NCBI RefSeq assembly: GCF_900104705.1
Contig: NZ_LT629734.1
Coordinates: 1,612,001 to 1,676,000, forward strand
DNA from: Agrococcus carbonis
GTDB taxonomy: Bacteria > Actinomycetota > Actinomycetes > Actinomycetales > Microbacteriaceae
Direction: 5' to 3'
DNA length: 64,000 nt
Shown: positions 9,237 to 18,276 of the stretch, piece after piece
Layout of the letters: each line of letters starts with the position of its first letter
Position numbering within the stretch: position 1 is the stretch's first letter
Notes under the pieces: model-generated
What the model saw: the letters and a program-made list of their open reading frames with translations, nothing else
The model's database searches: none
Told to the model about the DNA's origin: nothing
Program-made: the position numbers and the translations under genes

Positions 9237-9542
9237 ATGGCCAAGAAGAGCATGATCGCCAAGAACGAGCAGCGGAAGGCCATCGTCGCCCGCTACGCCG
9301 AGAAGCGCGCGGCGCTGAAGAAGGCCCTCGTCGACCCCAAGTCGACCGACGAGGAGCGCGAGGCCGCGCGCCTCGGCCTGCAGAAGCTGCCCCGCAATGC
9401 CTCGCCGGTGCGCGTGCGCAAGCGCGACGCCATCGACGGCCGCCCCCGCGGCCACGTCGGCGAGTACGGCATCTCGCGTGTGCGCTTCCGCGACATGGCG
9501 CACAAGGGTGAGCTGCCCGGCGTCACCAAGTCGAGCTGGTAA
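9237..9542 (+). CDS. rpsN: Ribosomal protein uS14, long cysteine-free form
   Basis: A 101-residue small-subunit protein of the long, zinc-independent S14 class; the zinc form is about 61 residues with two CxxC pairs. It has no cysteine. The C-terminal [17 protein letters not shown] and [18 protein letters not shown] blocks are diagnostic. It is the last gene of the rpmB-rpmG-rpsN unit and is followed by a strong hairpin terminator. Confidence 0.95.
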   Translation: MAKKSMIAKNEQRKAIVARYAEKRAALKKALVDPKSTDEEREAARLGLQKLPRNASPVRVRKRDAIDGRPRGHVGEYGISRVRFRDMAHKGELPGVTKSSW

Positions 9543-9561
9543 GCACCCGCTTCACGACGAC

Positions 9562-9605
9562 GGCCCCGACCCCTGCCTCACGGCACGGCGGTCGGGGCCT
9601 TCGTC
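9562..9605 (+). terminator. Rho-independent-type hairpin after rpsN
   Basis: GGCCCCGACC (9562-9571) pairs with GGTCGGGGCC (9590-9599), followed by TTCGTCGT. The 10-bp GC stem with a short T-containing tail fits a terminator for the ribosomal protein operon. Confidence 0.75.
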
Positions 9606-9677
9606 GTCCCCGGTGCGGATGGTCTCCATGCGGAGGCGCGGACGCGGGGCGCAACCCGCGCGGGGCGCCGCCCGCCG

Positions 9678-11360
9678 CTACACCCGCCGGATCGTCGCGT
9701 CGGGCGGCGAGACCTCGAGCCAGCGCCAGCCGTAGGCGTCGAGGTCGAGCTCGAGCCGGCCCTCGACGGTCATCGAGCTGTCGTCGAAGCGGTCGATGAA
9801 GGTCACCGGGCCGCCGTCGGCGCTCACCTCGAGCCGCACCTGCTCGCGGCCCTCGCCGAGGTTGTGGAGCGCGAGCATCGCCCAGTCGTCGGTGCGGCTC
9901 ACGTGCGCGAGCACCGCGCGCTGGCGCACGCCGATCACGTCCAGCCGCGCCCACGCGAGCGCCGGCTGGGCGCGGTAGAGCCCCGTGAGGCGCTGGATGT
10001 GGCGCCAGAGCGACGAGGGGTCGAGGCGCTGGTCGGCGACGTTGATGCGGTCGGGTCCCCACTCGCCGCCGGGCAGCGGCCGCGGCCAGCGCCGCTGCGG
10101 CGCGGTCGAGAAGCCCGCCGACGCATCCGCCTCCCACTGCATCGGCGTCCGCACCGCGTAGCGGTCGGGCACCTCGAGCGCCTCGCCCATCCCGATCTCC
10201 TCGCCGTAGAAGAGCACCGGGCAGCCGGGCAGCGAGAACAGCAGCGTGTAGACCATCCGCACCGCGCGGTCGTCGCCGAGCATCGTCGGCAGCCGGCGCC
10301 GGATGCCGCGGTCGTAGAGCCGCATGTCCTCGTCGGGGGCGAACGCCGCGAAGACCTCGTCGCGCTCGGCGTCGGTCAGCTTGTCGAGGGTCAGCTCGTC
10401 GTGGTTGCGCACGAAGTTGCCCCACTGCGACAGCTCGGGCAGCTCCGGCCGGTCGCGGAGCGCCGCCGCGAGCGGGCGGGCGTCGCGGCGCGCGAGCGAG
10501 AGGAAGAGCTGCTGCATCGAGACGAAGTCGAACTGCACCTGCAGGCCCGCGGCCGCGCCCTGCGCCTCGAACCACGCGATCTGCTCGTCGTGCGGCAGGT
10601 TGACCTCGCCGAGCAGCATCGCCTCGCCGTTCCGGCGCGAGACGAAGCGCTCGATCGAGCGCAGGTGCTCGGCGCCGTCGTAGTCGGTGCCCGCGGGCTG
10701 CGTCGCGTGTCGGTCGGCGTCGCTGAAGAGGAACGGCACCGCGTCCACCCGGAAGCCCGAGACGCCGAGCTCGAGCCACAGGCCCAGGTTGCGCTCGATC
10801 TGCTGCTGCACGGCGGGATGCGCGACGTTGAGGTCGGGCTGATGCGCGCGGAAGTGGTGCAGGTAGTACTGGCCCGTGCGGGCATCCTTCGTCCACGTCG
10901 AGTCCTCGAGCCCGGGGAAGACCGGCGGGTCGGGGTTCGGCGGAGGCGCGTCGCGCCACACGTACCAGTCGCGGAAGGGCGAGTCCTCGGACGCGCGCGA
11001 CGAGCGGAACCACGGATGCTCGGCCGAGGTGTGGTTCATGACGAAGTCGACGATCACGCGCATGCCGTGCGCCCGCGCGACGCGCAGGAGCTCGACGAGG
11101 TCGCCGAGCGTGCCGAGCCGCGGGTCGACCGCGAAGAAGTCGGTGATGTCGTAGCCGTCGTCCTGGTCGGCCGTCGGGAAGAACGGCATGAGCCACAGGC
11201 ACGTCACGCCGAGGTCGGCGAGGGTGTGGATGCGGGAGATGAGCCCCTGGATGTCGCCGTCGCCGTCGCCGTCGGAGTCCTGGAAGACCTGGATGTCGAG
11301 GCAGTAGTAGACCGCGTTCCGCCACCAGAGGTCGGCGGACTCGATCGGGCGCGGGCTCAC
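9678..11360 (-). CDS. GH13 alpha-amylase family enzyme, trehalose synthase-like
   Basis: A 560-residue TIM-barrel glucosidase of family GH13. Visible catalytic blocks are the nucleophile region GFRVDAVPF, the acid/base Glu in LLGEVN and the third acid in VRNHDEL. Region I is VIVDFVMNHTS, and a calcium-type acidic loop DSDGDGDGD lies at about 25-35. The overall layout matches the trehalose synthase/oligo-1,6-glucosidase group. The GTG start at 11360 overlaps the stop of the LLM flavoprotein gene upstream (GTGA), so the two are co-translated. Substrate is uncertain: trehalose/maltose interconversion or alpha-glucoside hydrolysis. Confidence 0.85.
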   Translation of the reverse strand: MSPRPIESADLWWRNAVYYCLDIQVFQDSDGDGDGDIQGLISRIHTLADLGVTCLWLMPFFPTADQDDGYDITDFFAVDPRLGTLGDLVELLRVARAHGMRVIVDFVMNHTSAEHPWFRSSRASEDSPFRDWYVWRDAPPPNPDPPVFPGLEDSTWTKDARTGQYYLHHFRAHQPDLNVAHPAVQQQIERNLGLWLELGVSGFRVDAVPFLFSDADRHATQPAGTDYDGAEHLRSIERFVSRRNGEAMLLGEVNLPHDEQIAWFEAQGAAAGLQVQFDFVSMQQLFLSLARRDARPLAAALRDRPELPELSQWGNFVRNHDELTLDKLTDAERDEVFAAFAPDEDMRLYDRGIRRRLPTMLGDDRAVRMVYTLLFSLPGCPVLFYGEEIGMGEALEVPDRYAVRTPMQWEADASAGFSTAPQRRWPRPLPGGEWGPDRINVADQRLDPSSLWRHIQRLTGLYRAQPALAWARLDVIGVRQRAVLAHVSRTDDWAMLALHNLGEGREQVRLEVSADGGPVTFIDRFDDSSMTVEGRLELDLDAYGWRWLEVSPPDATIRRV

Positions 11361-12316
11361 GCGGCGACCTCGGGCAGCACGTGCTCGCCGAAGGCGTCGA
11401 GATAGGCGGCCTGCTCCTGGCCGACGTGGTGCAGGTAGAGCTCGTCGAGGCCGGCGTCGACGAGCGAGCGGATGCGCTCGGCGTGCGCGCCGGGGTCGCT
11501 CGAGATCCACACCGCGCGCCGCAGCTCGTCCTCGGTCGCGCCGGCGGTGCGCCGCTCGAAGTCCTCCGGCTGCTCGACGTCCCAGGCCTCGGGCGCGGGG
11601 ACGAGGTTGCTCTGCCACTGGTCGCGCGCGATCGCGAGGGCCTCGTCCTCGGTCGGCGCCCACGAGAGGTGCAGCTGCCCGCACACGGGCCCGCGCCCGC
11701 CGGCGTCGCGGTAGGCCGCGACGATGTCGCGCACGGCGCCGGGCTCGGCAGCCACCGTGATGAGGCCGTCCGCCCACGCGGCGTGGCGGGCGGCCGACTC
11801 GGCCGTGACTGCCGCGGCGAGGAGCGGCGGCGGCTCCGCGGGCCGGGACCAGACGCGCGCGCGATGCGCCGAGACGAGCCCGTCGTGCGTCACCTCCTCG
11901 CCCGCGAGCAGCCGGCGCATGAGGTCGACGGTCTCGACGAGCCGCCGCTCGCGCTCGGGCTTCGACGGCCAGCCCTCTCCGGTCACGTGCTCGTTCATCG
12001 CCTCGCCCGAGCCGAGCGCCGCCCAGAAGCGCCCGGGGAACATCTCGCCGAGCGTCGCGACCCGCTGGGCCGCGATCACCGGGTGGTAGCGCTGGCCGGG
12101 CGCCGTGACGACACCGAAGCGCAACGACGTCGTGGCGAGCGCGGCGCCGAGCCACGACCACGCGTAGCCGCTGTGGCCCTGGCGCCGGCTCCACGGCGCG
12201 AGGTGGTCGGAGCACATCGCCGCCTCGAAGCCCACCTCCTCGGCGTGCTGCACGTCGCGCAGGAGCGCGCTCGGCGCGATCTGCTCATGGGAGGCGTGGA
12301 ATCCGATGACGGCCAT
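11357..12316 (-). CDS. LLM-class flavin oxidoreductase (TIGR03885-like)
   Basis: A 319-residue luciferase-like monooxygenase-fold protein (GFHASHEQIAPSALL, SDHLAPWSRRQGHSG, GSGEAMNEH). The sequence layout matches the family named 'probable non-F420 flavinoid oxidoreductase', which is often found next to a trehalose synthase-like GH13 gene, as here. It resembles F420-dependent glucose-6-phosphate dehydrogenase but lacks some F420-site residues seen in fgd at 25082. ATG 12316 is chosen over an in-frame start 12 codons upstream because conservation begins at AVIGFHASHEQ. Cofactor and substrate are unknown. Confidence 0.82.
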   Translation of the reverse strand: MAVIGFHASHEQIAPSALLRDVQHAEEVGFEAAMCSDHLAPWSRRQGHSGYAWSWLGAALATTSLRFGVVTAPGQRYHPVIAAQRVATLGEMFPGRFWAALGSGEAMNEHVTGEGWPSKPERERRLVETVDLMRRLLAGEEVTHDGLVSAHRARVWSRPAEPPPLLAAAVTAESAARHAAWADGLITVAAEPGAVRDIVAAYRDAGGRGPVCGQLHLSWAPTEDEALAIARDQWQSNLVPAPEAWDVEQPEDFERRTAGATEDELRRAVWISSDPGAHAERIRSLVDAGLDELYLHHVGQEQAAYLDAFGEHVLPEVAA

Positions 12317-12397
12317 GCGCCCCACGGAAGCGCGGATGCGCGGGCACGTCAACCCTGGCGGCGCATCGGGGCATCCCGGATGCGGTGGAATGGGTCA

Positions 12398-13081
12398 GTG
12401 CACCGCATCCGCCGCCTCTTCCTCCCGATCGACGCGCTCGGGCCTGCCGACACGGCCGGCCGCATCGCGCAGCTGCTCGTCGGGCTCTTCCTCTACGGCA
12501 TCGCGCTCGCGCTGCTCGTGCGGGCGGCGCTCGGCGTCGGCCCCTGGGACGTGCTCTCGCTCGGCATCGCCAACCACCTGCCGATGAGCTACGGCACGGC
12601 GACGGTCGTGGTGTCGGGACTCGTGCTGCTGCTGTGGATCCCGCTGCGGCAGCGCCCCGGGATCGGCACGCTCGGCAACGCGCTGCTCGTCGGGCCCGCG
12701 GCCGACCTCGGGCTCTGGCTCATCCCGCAGCCGACCGAGCTCTGGGCGCAGGCGCTCATGCTCGCCGGCAGCATCCTGCTGCTGTCGATCGCGACCGGCA
12801 TCTACATCGCGCCGCGCCTGGGGCCCGGCCCGCGCGACGGCCTGATGACGGGCATCGTGCGGTTGACCGGCTGGCCCATCTGGATCGTGCGCACCCTCAT
12901 CGAAGGCTCGGCCCTCCTCATCGGCTGGCTGCTGGGGGGTCCGGTGGGCCTCGGCACGGTCATCTTCGCGTTCGGCGTCGGGCCGCTCATCGGCGTCTTC
13001 CTGCCATTCTTCGAGCGCCGGCGCGCGCGCACGGAGGAGCGCGTGCGCCTCGCTCGGGCGGGCGGTGTGCAGGGCCGCTGA
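12398..13081 (+). CDS. YczE/YitT-like integral membrane protein
   Basis: A 227-residue membrane protein with about five hydrophobic segments. It has the pattern seen in YczE/YyaS family proteins, LALLVRAALGVGPWDVLSLG near the N-terminus and FGVGPLIGVFLPFF near the C-terminus. Function is not established for the family in general. The GTG start at 12398 begins directly at the conserved part; no strong ribosome-binding site is visible. The C-terminal 20 residues are highly basic and probably cytosolic. Confidence 0.75.
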   Translation: MHRIRRLFLPIDALGPADTAGRIAQLLVGLFLYGIALALLVRAALGVGPWDVLSLGIANHLPMSYGTATVVVSGLVLLLWIPLRQRPGIGTLGNALLVGPAADLGLWLIPQPTELWAQALMLAGSILLLSIATGIYIAPRLGPGPRDGLMTGIVRLTGWPIWIVRTLIEGSALLIGWLLGGPVGLGTVIFAFGVGPLIGVFLPFFERRRARTEERVRLARAGGVQGR

Positions 13082-13274
13082 CGCGCCGGAGGACGATTTT
13101 GTCCCCCAATCGCGTTCGCACACCGCGAAAACACGCGGAGATCGCGGCGTGTCGGGGTGTTCTTGCGCGAGATCGCGGGCCTCAGGTCTACGTTCGGGGG
13201 TGGTCGGAGCCCACCCAGGCCCCGGCGGATGCCCGCCCCCGGCGGGACGGACATGCCACCACCAGGAGGACACC

Positions 13275-13559
13275 ATGGCTGAGACCATCAACAAGACCAC
13301 GCTGGCTTCGAAGATCGCCGCGTCGACCGACCTCTCGCAGGCCAAGGTCAGCGCCGTGCTCGACGCCCTCTTCGACGAGGTGTCGTCGGCCGTCAAGGCT
13401 GGCAACAAGGTCTCGATCCCCGGCTTCTTCAGCGCCGAGCGCACCGAGACCGCTGCTCGCACGGGCCGCAACCCGCAGACGGGCGAGGAGATCAAGATCG
13501 CCGCGGGCCACCGCGTCAAGCTGACCGCCGGCTCGAAGCTCAAGGCTGCCGTCAAGTAG
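13275..13559 (+). CDS. HU-family nucleoid DNA-binding protein
   Basis: A 94-residue HU homologue without the long Lys/Ala-rich C-terminal tail of mycobacterial HupB. The start is MAETINKTTLASKIAA. The DNA-binding arm region is present (GFFSAERTETAARTGRNPQTGEEIKIAAG), followed by basic VKLTAGSKLKAAVK. A perfect AGGAGGA Shine-Dalgarno sequence lies 6 bases before the ATG. It is expected to be an abundant chromosome-compacting dimer and stands alone with its own terminator. Confidence 0.95.
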   Translation: MAETINKTTLASKIAASTDLSQAKVSAVLDALFDEVSSAVKAGNKVSIPGFFSAERTETAARTGRNPQTGEEIKIAAGHRVKLTAGSKLKAAVK

Positions 13560-13578
13560 GACCGCTCCACACAGCAGC

Positions 13579-13613
13579 GCGAGGGGCTCCGCCGGATGGC
13601 GGGGCCCCTCGCG
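13579..13613 (+). terminator. Terminator hairpin of the HU gene
   Basis: GCGAGGGGC pairs with GCCCCTCGC and an inner stem TCCGCC/GGCGG extends it. It is followed by GTCTTGG. It lies 20 bases after the HU stop codon. Confidence 0.75.
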
Positions 13614-13632
13614 TCTTGGTCTCGTGACGCGT

Positions 13633-13746
13633 GCGCCTTCGGCGCGCGCTCCTCGACCGGCGGGCGGTGTGCGCCTGCGGCTCGCGCTCCTCGACCGGCG
13701 GGCGGTGTGCGCCTGCGGCTCGCGCTCCTCGACCGGCGGGCGGCCG
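13633..13746. repeat. Three tandem 38-bp units of the TCCTCGACCGGCGG repeat family
   Basis: Units start at 13633, 13671 and 13709 (exactly 38 apart). They share the core GCGCCTGCGG followed by GCGCTCCTCGACCGGCGGGC. The block is introduced by CTCGTGACGCGT. The same core occurs inverted at 26125-26180 and 26299-26355, and in frame inside the ABC ATPase gene at 32346-32520. Here it separates the HU terminator from the ctaG promoter. Confidence 0.85.
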
Positions 13747-13782
13747 GGGAGCGGTCATAGGGGCGACGACTACCCTGGACGG

Positions 13783-15762
13783 GTGCAGCGCATCCGTCTC
13801 CTCGCGCCGGCGCTCGCGGTCCTCGCGGGCCTGGCTGCGACGTGGGCGGCGCTCGAGTTCGGCGGCGGGGCCGAGGCACCCGCGATCGAGGATCCCGGCG
13901 CCGCGGTGCGCTGGGGCGTGCCGATCGCGACGATGCTGCGCAACCTCGCGATCGCCACGGCGTTCGGCGGCCTCGTGCTCGCGTGCTTCGCGCTGCGCCC
14001 GTCGAGTCGCGACTGGCACCGCACGATCGACCTCGCCGCGGTCGCGACCGGCGTCGCCGCGGTCGCCCAGGGCTTCGTCGCCTGGGGCGGCTTCCGCACC
14101 GTCGTGACGAACCCCGTCACCGCTACGAACGACTTCGGCCGCCTCCTGCAGCTCTTCTTCGTCGAGATCGAGACCGGCCGGCTCATGCTCGGCACGCTGC
14201 TCTCGCTCGCCGTCCTCACCGTCGTGCTGCTCGTCGCGCGCGGACCGGTCGCGGTCGCCTTCTCGGTCGTCGCGTGGGCCGTGCCGTTCTGGCTCATCGC
14301 CTCCGGCGGCCACGCGGGCGGCACCGCAGCGCACGACATCGCCGTCTCGGCGCTCCTCCTGCACCTCATCTTCGTCTCGATCTGGCTCGGCGGCCTCGTG
14401 CACGTGGGCCTGCTCGCGCGCGGTCGCGACGCCGAGCCGGCCGACGCATCCGCCCCCGACGCCGCCTACGGCGACGTGCTGCTGCGCTACTCGAGCCTCG
14501 CCGCGGTGAGCTTCGGCGTCGTCGCCTTCACGGGCGTCGCCTCGTCGTGGGTGCGCATGGAGGGCGACTGGTTCAGCGAGTACGGCATCCTCTCGATGGC
14601 GAAGGCCGCGCTCCTCGTGGTGCTCGGCGGCTTCGGCGCGTGGCAGCGGATGCGGCTGCTGACGCCCGCGAAGACGCTCGGTGAGCGCGTGGGCGGCCGC
14701 GCTATCGCGACGGTGCTCGCGCTCGAGCTCGTCGTGATGGGCGTGACCGCCGGCGTCGCCGCCGGCCTCGCCCGCACGCGCACGCCCGTGCCGGAGCAGC
14801 CGCCGGGGCTCGAGGCGACGCCCGCCGAGATCCTCACCGGCAAGCTGCTGCCGCCGCCGTTCGAGTTCAGCCGGCTCTTCACCGAGTGGTCGCTCGACCC
14901 GCTGTGGACGGTCGTGTGCGCGCTGCTCGCGTTCTTCTACGTCGCCGGTGTCGTGCGGCTCGCGCGGCGCGGCGACCACTGGCCGGTGGGGCGCACGATC
15001 TCGTGGCTCGCGGGCGTCGCGCTGCTGTGGTGGTGCACGAGCGGTGCGCTCAACCTCTACCAGGAGTTCCTCTTCTCGCTGCACATGCTCGTGCACATGC
15101 TGCTCGGCATGGCGACGGCGGTGCTGCTCGTGCCCGGCGCCCCGATCACCCTCGCGATGCGCGCGATCCGCAAGCGTCGCGACGGCACGCGCGGCGGCCG
15201 CGAGTGGCTGCTCGCGATCGTGCACTCGAAGTACATGCAGGTCGTCGGCCACCCGGTCGTCTCGGCCGCGATCTTCGTGCTCAGCCTCTGGGTCTTCTAC
15301 TACACGCCGATCTTCGAATGGGCGATGACCGACCACCTCGGCCACATCTGGATGGTCGTGCACTTCGCCGGCGCCGGCTACCTCTTCGTGCAGGCGATCA
15401 TCGGCATCGACCCCGGCCCGGCCAGGCCCCCGTTCGCGCTGCGGCTCGTGCTGCTCATCGGCACGATGGTGTTCCACGCCTTCTTCGGCCTGACGCTCAT
15501 GACGGGCGAGGCGCTGCTGCTGCCCGACTGGTTCGGCGCGATGGGCAACGGCGTCGACGCGCTCGAGGATCAGCAGGTCGGCGGCGGCATCGCGTGGTCG
15601 ATCGGCGAGATCCCGACGGTGATCCTCGCGATCATCACGACGGTGCTGTGGGTGCGCAGCGACAAGAAGGAGCGCGTGCGGCTCGATCGCGCCGCGGAGC
15701 GCGACGGCGACGCCGACCTGAACGCCTACAACGCGATGCTCGAGAAGATGGGGAAGCGATGA
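13783..15762 (+). CDS. CopD-CtaG fusion membrane protein (copper / cytochrome c oxidase assembly)
   Basis: A 659-residue polytopic protein with about fifteen hydrophobic segments. The N-terminal half, after an initial signal-like segment, matches the CopD copper-resistance domain (HDIAVSALLLHLIFVSIWLGG). The C-terminal half (about 370-620) matches caa3-type oxidase assembly factor CtaG (SLHMLVHMLLGMATAVLLVPGAP, DHLGHIWMVVHFAGAGYLF). His/Met clusters suit copper binding in the membrane. Start: -10 TACCCT (13771-13776) ends 6 bases before GTG 13783, predicting a leaderless mRNA. The stop overlaps the next gene (ATGA). It is probably needed to load copper into cytochrome oxidase; this is inference from family. 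Confidence 0.88.
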   Translation: MQRIRLLAPALAVLAGLAATWAALEFGGGAEAPAIEDPGAAVRWGVPIATMLRNLAIATAFGGLVLACFALRPSSRDWHRTIDLAAVATGVAAVAQGFVAWGGFRTVVTNPVTATNDFGRLLQLFFVEIETGRLMLGTLLSLAVLTVVLLVARGPVAVAFSVVAWAVPFWLIASGGHAGGTAAHDIAVSALLLHLIFVSIWLGGLVHVGLLARGRDAEPADASAPDAAYGDVLLRYSSLAAVSFGVVAFTGVASSWVRMEGDWFSEYGILSMAKAALLVVLGGFGAWQRMRLLTPAKTLGERVGGRAIATVLALELVVMGVTAGVAAGLARTRTPVPEQPPGLEATPAEILTGKLLPPPFEFSRLFTEWSLDPLWTVVCALLAFFYVAGVVRLARRGDHWPVGRTISWLAGVALLWWCTSGALNLYQEFLFSLHMLVHMLLGMATAVLLVPGAPITLAMRAIRKRRDGTRGGREWLLAIVHSKYMQVVGHPVVSAAIFVLSLWVFYYTPIFEWAMTDHLGHIWMVVHFAGAGYLFVQAIIGIDPGPARPPFALRLVLLIGTMVFHAFFGLTLMTGEALLLPDWFGAMGNGVDALEDQQVGGGIAWSIGEIPTVILAIITTVLWVRSDKKERVRLDRAAERDGDADLNAYNAMLEKMGKR

Positions 15763-16532
15763 CCGACACGACCGGCGCCGCCGACGGCGGCCGCACCGAG
15801 CAGTACCTGCCCGAAGAGCTCGCGGCCCTCGCCGAGGGCCGGGCGCTGCGGCTGCGCATCGTGCGGCACGCCGAGACCGAGCACAACGTCGACCACCTCA
15901 TGCAGGGATGGTCCGACTCGCCGATCACCGAGCGCGGCCGCGAGCAGATCGTGGCCGTCGCGAAGCACCTCGCGGGGGAGCGCTTCGACCTCGCCTTCTC
16001 CTCCGACCTGCAGCGCACGCGCACGACCGCCGAGGGCATCCTCGCCGCGCTCGAGCCGCAGCCGCCGATCGAGTACACCGAGGTGCTGCGCGAGTGGCAC
16101 TTCGGCAGCCACGAGGAGCGCCCCGCGCGCGACGTGTGGCAGGAGGTCATCGTCGAGCACGGCTTCGAGGTCGACCGCGAGCTGACGGCGCTCCGCGCGA
16201 TCGGCGAGCAGGTGGGCTGGCGGGGGCTGTTCGACACCATCGCGCGGCTCGACACGAGCGGGCAGGCCGAGCAGGCCGCCGCGACCGTCATGCGCGCCGA
16301 CGCGGCGCTCGAGCGCATCATCCGCGGGGCGGCGGCGCTGCCCGGCCACGATCGGGTCGAGGTGCTCGTCGTCTCGCACGGCGGCTTCATCACGTCGCTG
16401 CTGCGGCAGCTCGTGCCTGAGCTCACGCCCGACATCATCCTGCCGAACTGCTCGGTGACGACGGTCTCGGTCGCGGCCGGCACGACGGTGTGGACGCTCG
16501 ACGGGCTCGGCGAGGTGGCGCTGGGGGCGTAG
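15759..16532 (+). CDS. Histidine phosphatase (phosphoglycerate mutase-like) family protein
   Basis: A 257-residue histidine phosphatase. The phospho-acceptor motif is RHAETEHN (RHA instead of the usual RHG, about residues 36-43), with second catalytic His in VVSHGGF. Blocks LMQGWSDSPITERGREQ and FSSDLQRTRTTAE are standard. It is translationally coupled to the CopD-CtaG gene by ATGA overlap. The substrate is not predictable; broad-specificity phosphatase or phosphoglycerate mutase-like are possible labels. Confidence 0.85.
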   Translation: MTDTTGAADGGRTEQYLPEELAALAEGRALRLRIVRHAETEHNVDHLMQGWSDSPITERGREQIVAVAKHLAGERFDLAFSSDLQRTRTTAEGILAALEPQPPIEYTEVLREWHFGSHEERPARDVWQEVIVEHGFEVDRELTALRAIGEQVGWRGLFDTIARLDTSGQAEQAAATVMRADAALERIIRGAAALPGHDRVEVLVVSHGGFITSLLRQLVPELTPDIILPNCSVTTVSVAAGTTVWTLDGLGEVALGA

Positions 16533-16540
16533 CCGCGCTT

Positions 16541-16686
16541 CGCTGATCGAGTAGCCGGCGCAGCCGGCGTATCGAGATCCGTGCCGCTGGTCGTCTCGAT
16601 ACGGCCCTCCGGGCCTACTCGACGACCGTTGAGGGTGCGGGCCTCCTCGACGACCGTTGAGCGCGCAGGCCTACTCGACGACCGAG
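16541..16686. repeat. Inverted TCGAGTAG/TATCGAGA element plus three 28-bp tandem units
   Basis: GATCGAGTAGCC...GTATCGAGATC at 16545-16579 faces GTCTCGATACGG...CCTACTCGACGAC at 16592-16624 as an imperfect inverted repeat. GACGACCGTTGAG then recurs at 16621 and 16649 with a degenerate third copy (GACGACCGAGC) at 16677, spacing 28. The third copy is also the last codons and stop of the convergent GNAT gene. Similar TCGATAC...CTCGA elements occur at 26187-26264. Confidence 0.8.
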
Positions 16687-17171
16687 CGAGGGCGGCCCGG
16701 CAGGTGCACCTCGATCTCGTAGAGCTCGCGAGGGTCGGCCTCGTCGACACGCTCGCCCGAGAGGCCGAGCTTGCGGTAGAACTCCGCCGCGACCTCGAGC
16801 GACTGCCACTCGAGCACGCGGATGCGCGTCTGCTGCTCGGCCCACGTGCGCACCGCCTCGAAGAGCGCCGTGCCGACGCCCCGGCCCCGCGCATCCGGCG
16901 AGACCCACAGGTCGTGCATGCGCGCGATCGACCAGTCGCGGTGCAGCGCGGGCCCGTAGTCCTGGGCGGCGGCGTAGCCGAGCACCCGACCGTCGGCCTC
17001 GGCGACGACGATGTGGTGGCCCGGGTTCGTCACGAGCGACTCGAGGCGCTCGCGGTAGCGGTCGACCTTCTCGTCGTTCTCGTCGACCCTGCGGTGCTCG
17101 GCGAACATCGGCTGGAGCGCCGCCGCGTCCGCGACGGTCGCCGGCCGGATGTGGATGTCGCCGTCGCCCAT
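16671..17171 (-). CDS. GNAT-family N-acetyltransferase
   Basis: A 166-residue acetyl-CoA-dependent acyltransferase. The acetyl-CoA loop is VSPDARGRGVGTALFEAV (R/Q-x-x-G-x-G/A type), preceded by MHDLW and followed by a QSLEVAAEFYRKLGL helix. Upstream TAGGGT (complement of 17178-17183) ends 6 bases before the ATG, so the transcript should be leaderless. The final residues SVVE and the stop codon are supplied by a copy of the neighbouring 28-bp intergenic repeat, so the native C-terminus may have been replaced. The substrate is unknown. Confidence 0.85.
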   Translation of the reverse strand: MGDGDIHIRPATVADAAALQPMFAEHRRVDENDEKVDRYRERLESLVTNPGHHIVVAEADGRVLGYAAAQDYGPALHRDWSIARMHDLWVSPDARGRGVGTALFEAVRTWAEQQTRIRVLEWQSLEVAAEFYRKLGLSGERVDEADPRELYEIEVHLPGRPRSVVE

Positions 17172-17353
17172 GCGGCCACCCTAGCCGCCGCCCGCCCGGA
17201 GGATCTCCGGCTCTGAGCGACTCCGGGCGCATCATCCAGCTGGAGGCGCTGAGTCCCGGACTTCTGCCGGGCGCTCTCCCACTTCGCCCCTGCCGGGCAC
17301 CCGGCAGCGGCGCCCCCGCCGGGCTCAGCGGGCGCAGCAGTCGGCGCGCCGCA

Positions 17354-18217
17354 TCAGGCCGCGGCGACGTGCTCCGCGCACGACGGCTCGCACGCACCGC
17401 ACACGGGCACCTGCTTGCGGCACGACCACAGCCGGCAGTTGCCCATGCCGCCCGTCGGCGCGCCGCACGCCGCGCACGTGCCGAGCACCGCCGCATCCGC
17501 CCCGAAGTCGACCGTCTGCCGCTGGTCGAACACGTAGAGCGAGCCCTCCCAGAGCCCGGCGTTGCCATAGCGCTCGCCGTAGCGGACGATGCCGCCGTCG
17601 AGCTGGTAGACCTCCGCGAAGCCGCGCGAGCGCATGAGCGACGACAGCACCTCGCAGCGCACGCCGCCGGTGCAGTAGGTGACGACCGGCTTGTCCTTGA
17701 GGTGGTTGTAGGCGCCCGAGTCGAGCAGGTCGACGAAGTCGCGCGTGGTGTCGGCGTCGGGCACGACCGCACCCCGGAAGCGCCCGACGAAGGCCTCGAA
17801 GCGGTTGCGGCCATCGAACAGGACGGCGTCGGGGCGCTCGGCGAGCAGCTCGTGCAGCTCGTGCGGCTGCAGGTGCTGGCCGCCTCCCACGACGCCGTCG
17901 GCGTCGACCTCGAGCTCGTCGGGGGCGCCGAACGTGACGATCTCGTCGCGCACCTTGACGCTCAGCCGCGGGAAGTCGGCGCCCGTGCCGGCCGACCACT
18001 TGATGTCCATGCCGCGGAACCCCGAGTACTCGCGCGTCGCGCGCGCGTAGCGCCGCAGCGCATCCGCCGCGCCCCCGACGGTGCCGTTGATGCCGTGCGG
18101 CGAGATGAGGATGCGCCCCGTCAGGCCGAGCTGCGAGCACAGCAGGTGCTGCCACAGCCGCACCGCCTCGGGGTCGGCGATGGGCGTGAAGCGGTAGTAG
18201 AGCAGCACCTTGTGCAT
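17354..18217 (-). CDS. trhO: tRNA uridine(34) hydroxylase, rhodanese-type
   Basis: A 287-residue TrhO (YceA/YbfQ-like) protein that hydroxylates U34 of certain tRNAs in an oxygen-dependent way. It has the N-terminal acylphosphatase-like UPF0176 segment ([23 protein letters not shown]) and a rhodanese domain with active Cys182 in YCTGGVRCE. The C-terminal cysteine cluster is of zinc-finger type (CAACGAP...[16 protein letters not shown]). GAGAAT (complement of 18224-18229) ends 6 bases before the ATG, suggesting a leaderless transcript. The 182 bases between it and the GNAT gene hold short GC-rich palindromes only. Confidence 0.92.
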   Translation of the reverse strand: MHKVLLYYRFTPIADPEAVRLWQHLLCSQLGLTGRILISPHGINGTVGGAADALRRYARATREYSGFRGMDIKWSAGTGADFPRLSVKVRDEIVTFGAPDELEVDADGVVGGGQHLQPHELHELLAERPDAVLFDGRNRFEAFVGRFRGAVVPDADTTRDFVDLLDSGAYNHLKDKPVVTYCTGGVRCEVLSSLMRSRGFAEVYQLDGGIVRYGERYGNAGLWEGSLYVFDQRQTVDFGADAAVLGTCAACGAPTGGMGNCRLWSCRKQVPVCGACEPSCAEHVAAA

Positions 18218-18276
18218 TGGACGATTCTCCCAAACGGGTGCGGATGCGGCGCACGCGTCGGGCAGGATGGGCGGCT

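Noticed and set aside
9523..11325. Alternative long minus-strand frame over the GH13 gene
   Set aside because: Only the overlapping frame contains the GH13 catalytic motifs; this one is Arg/Pro/Ala low complexity.
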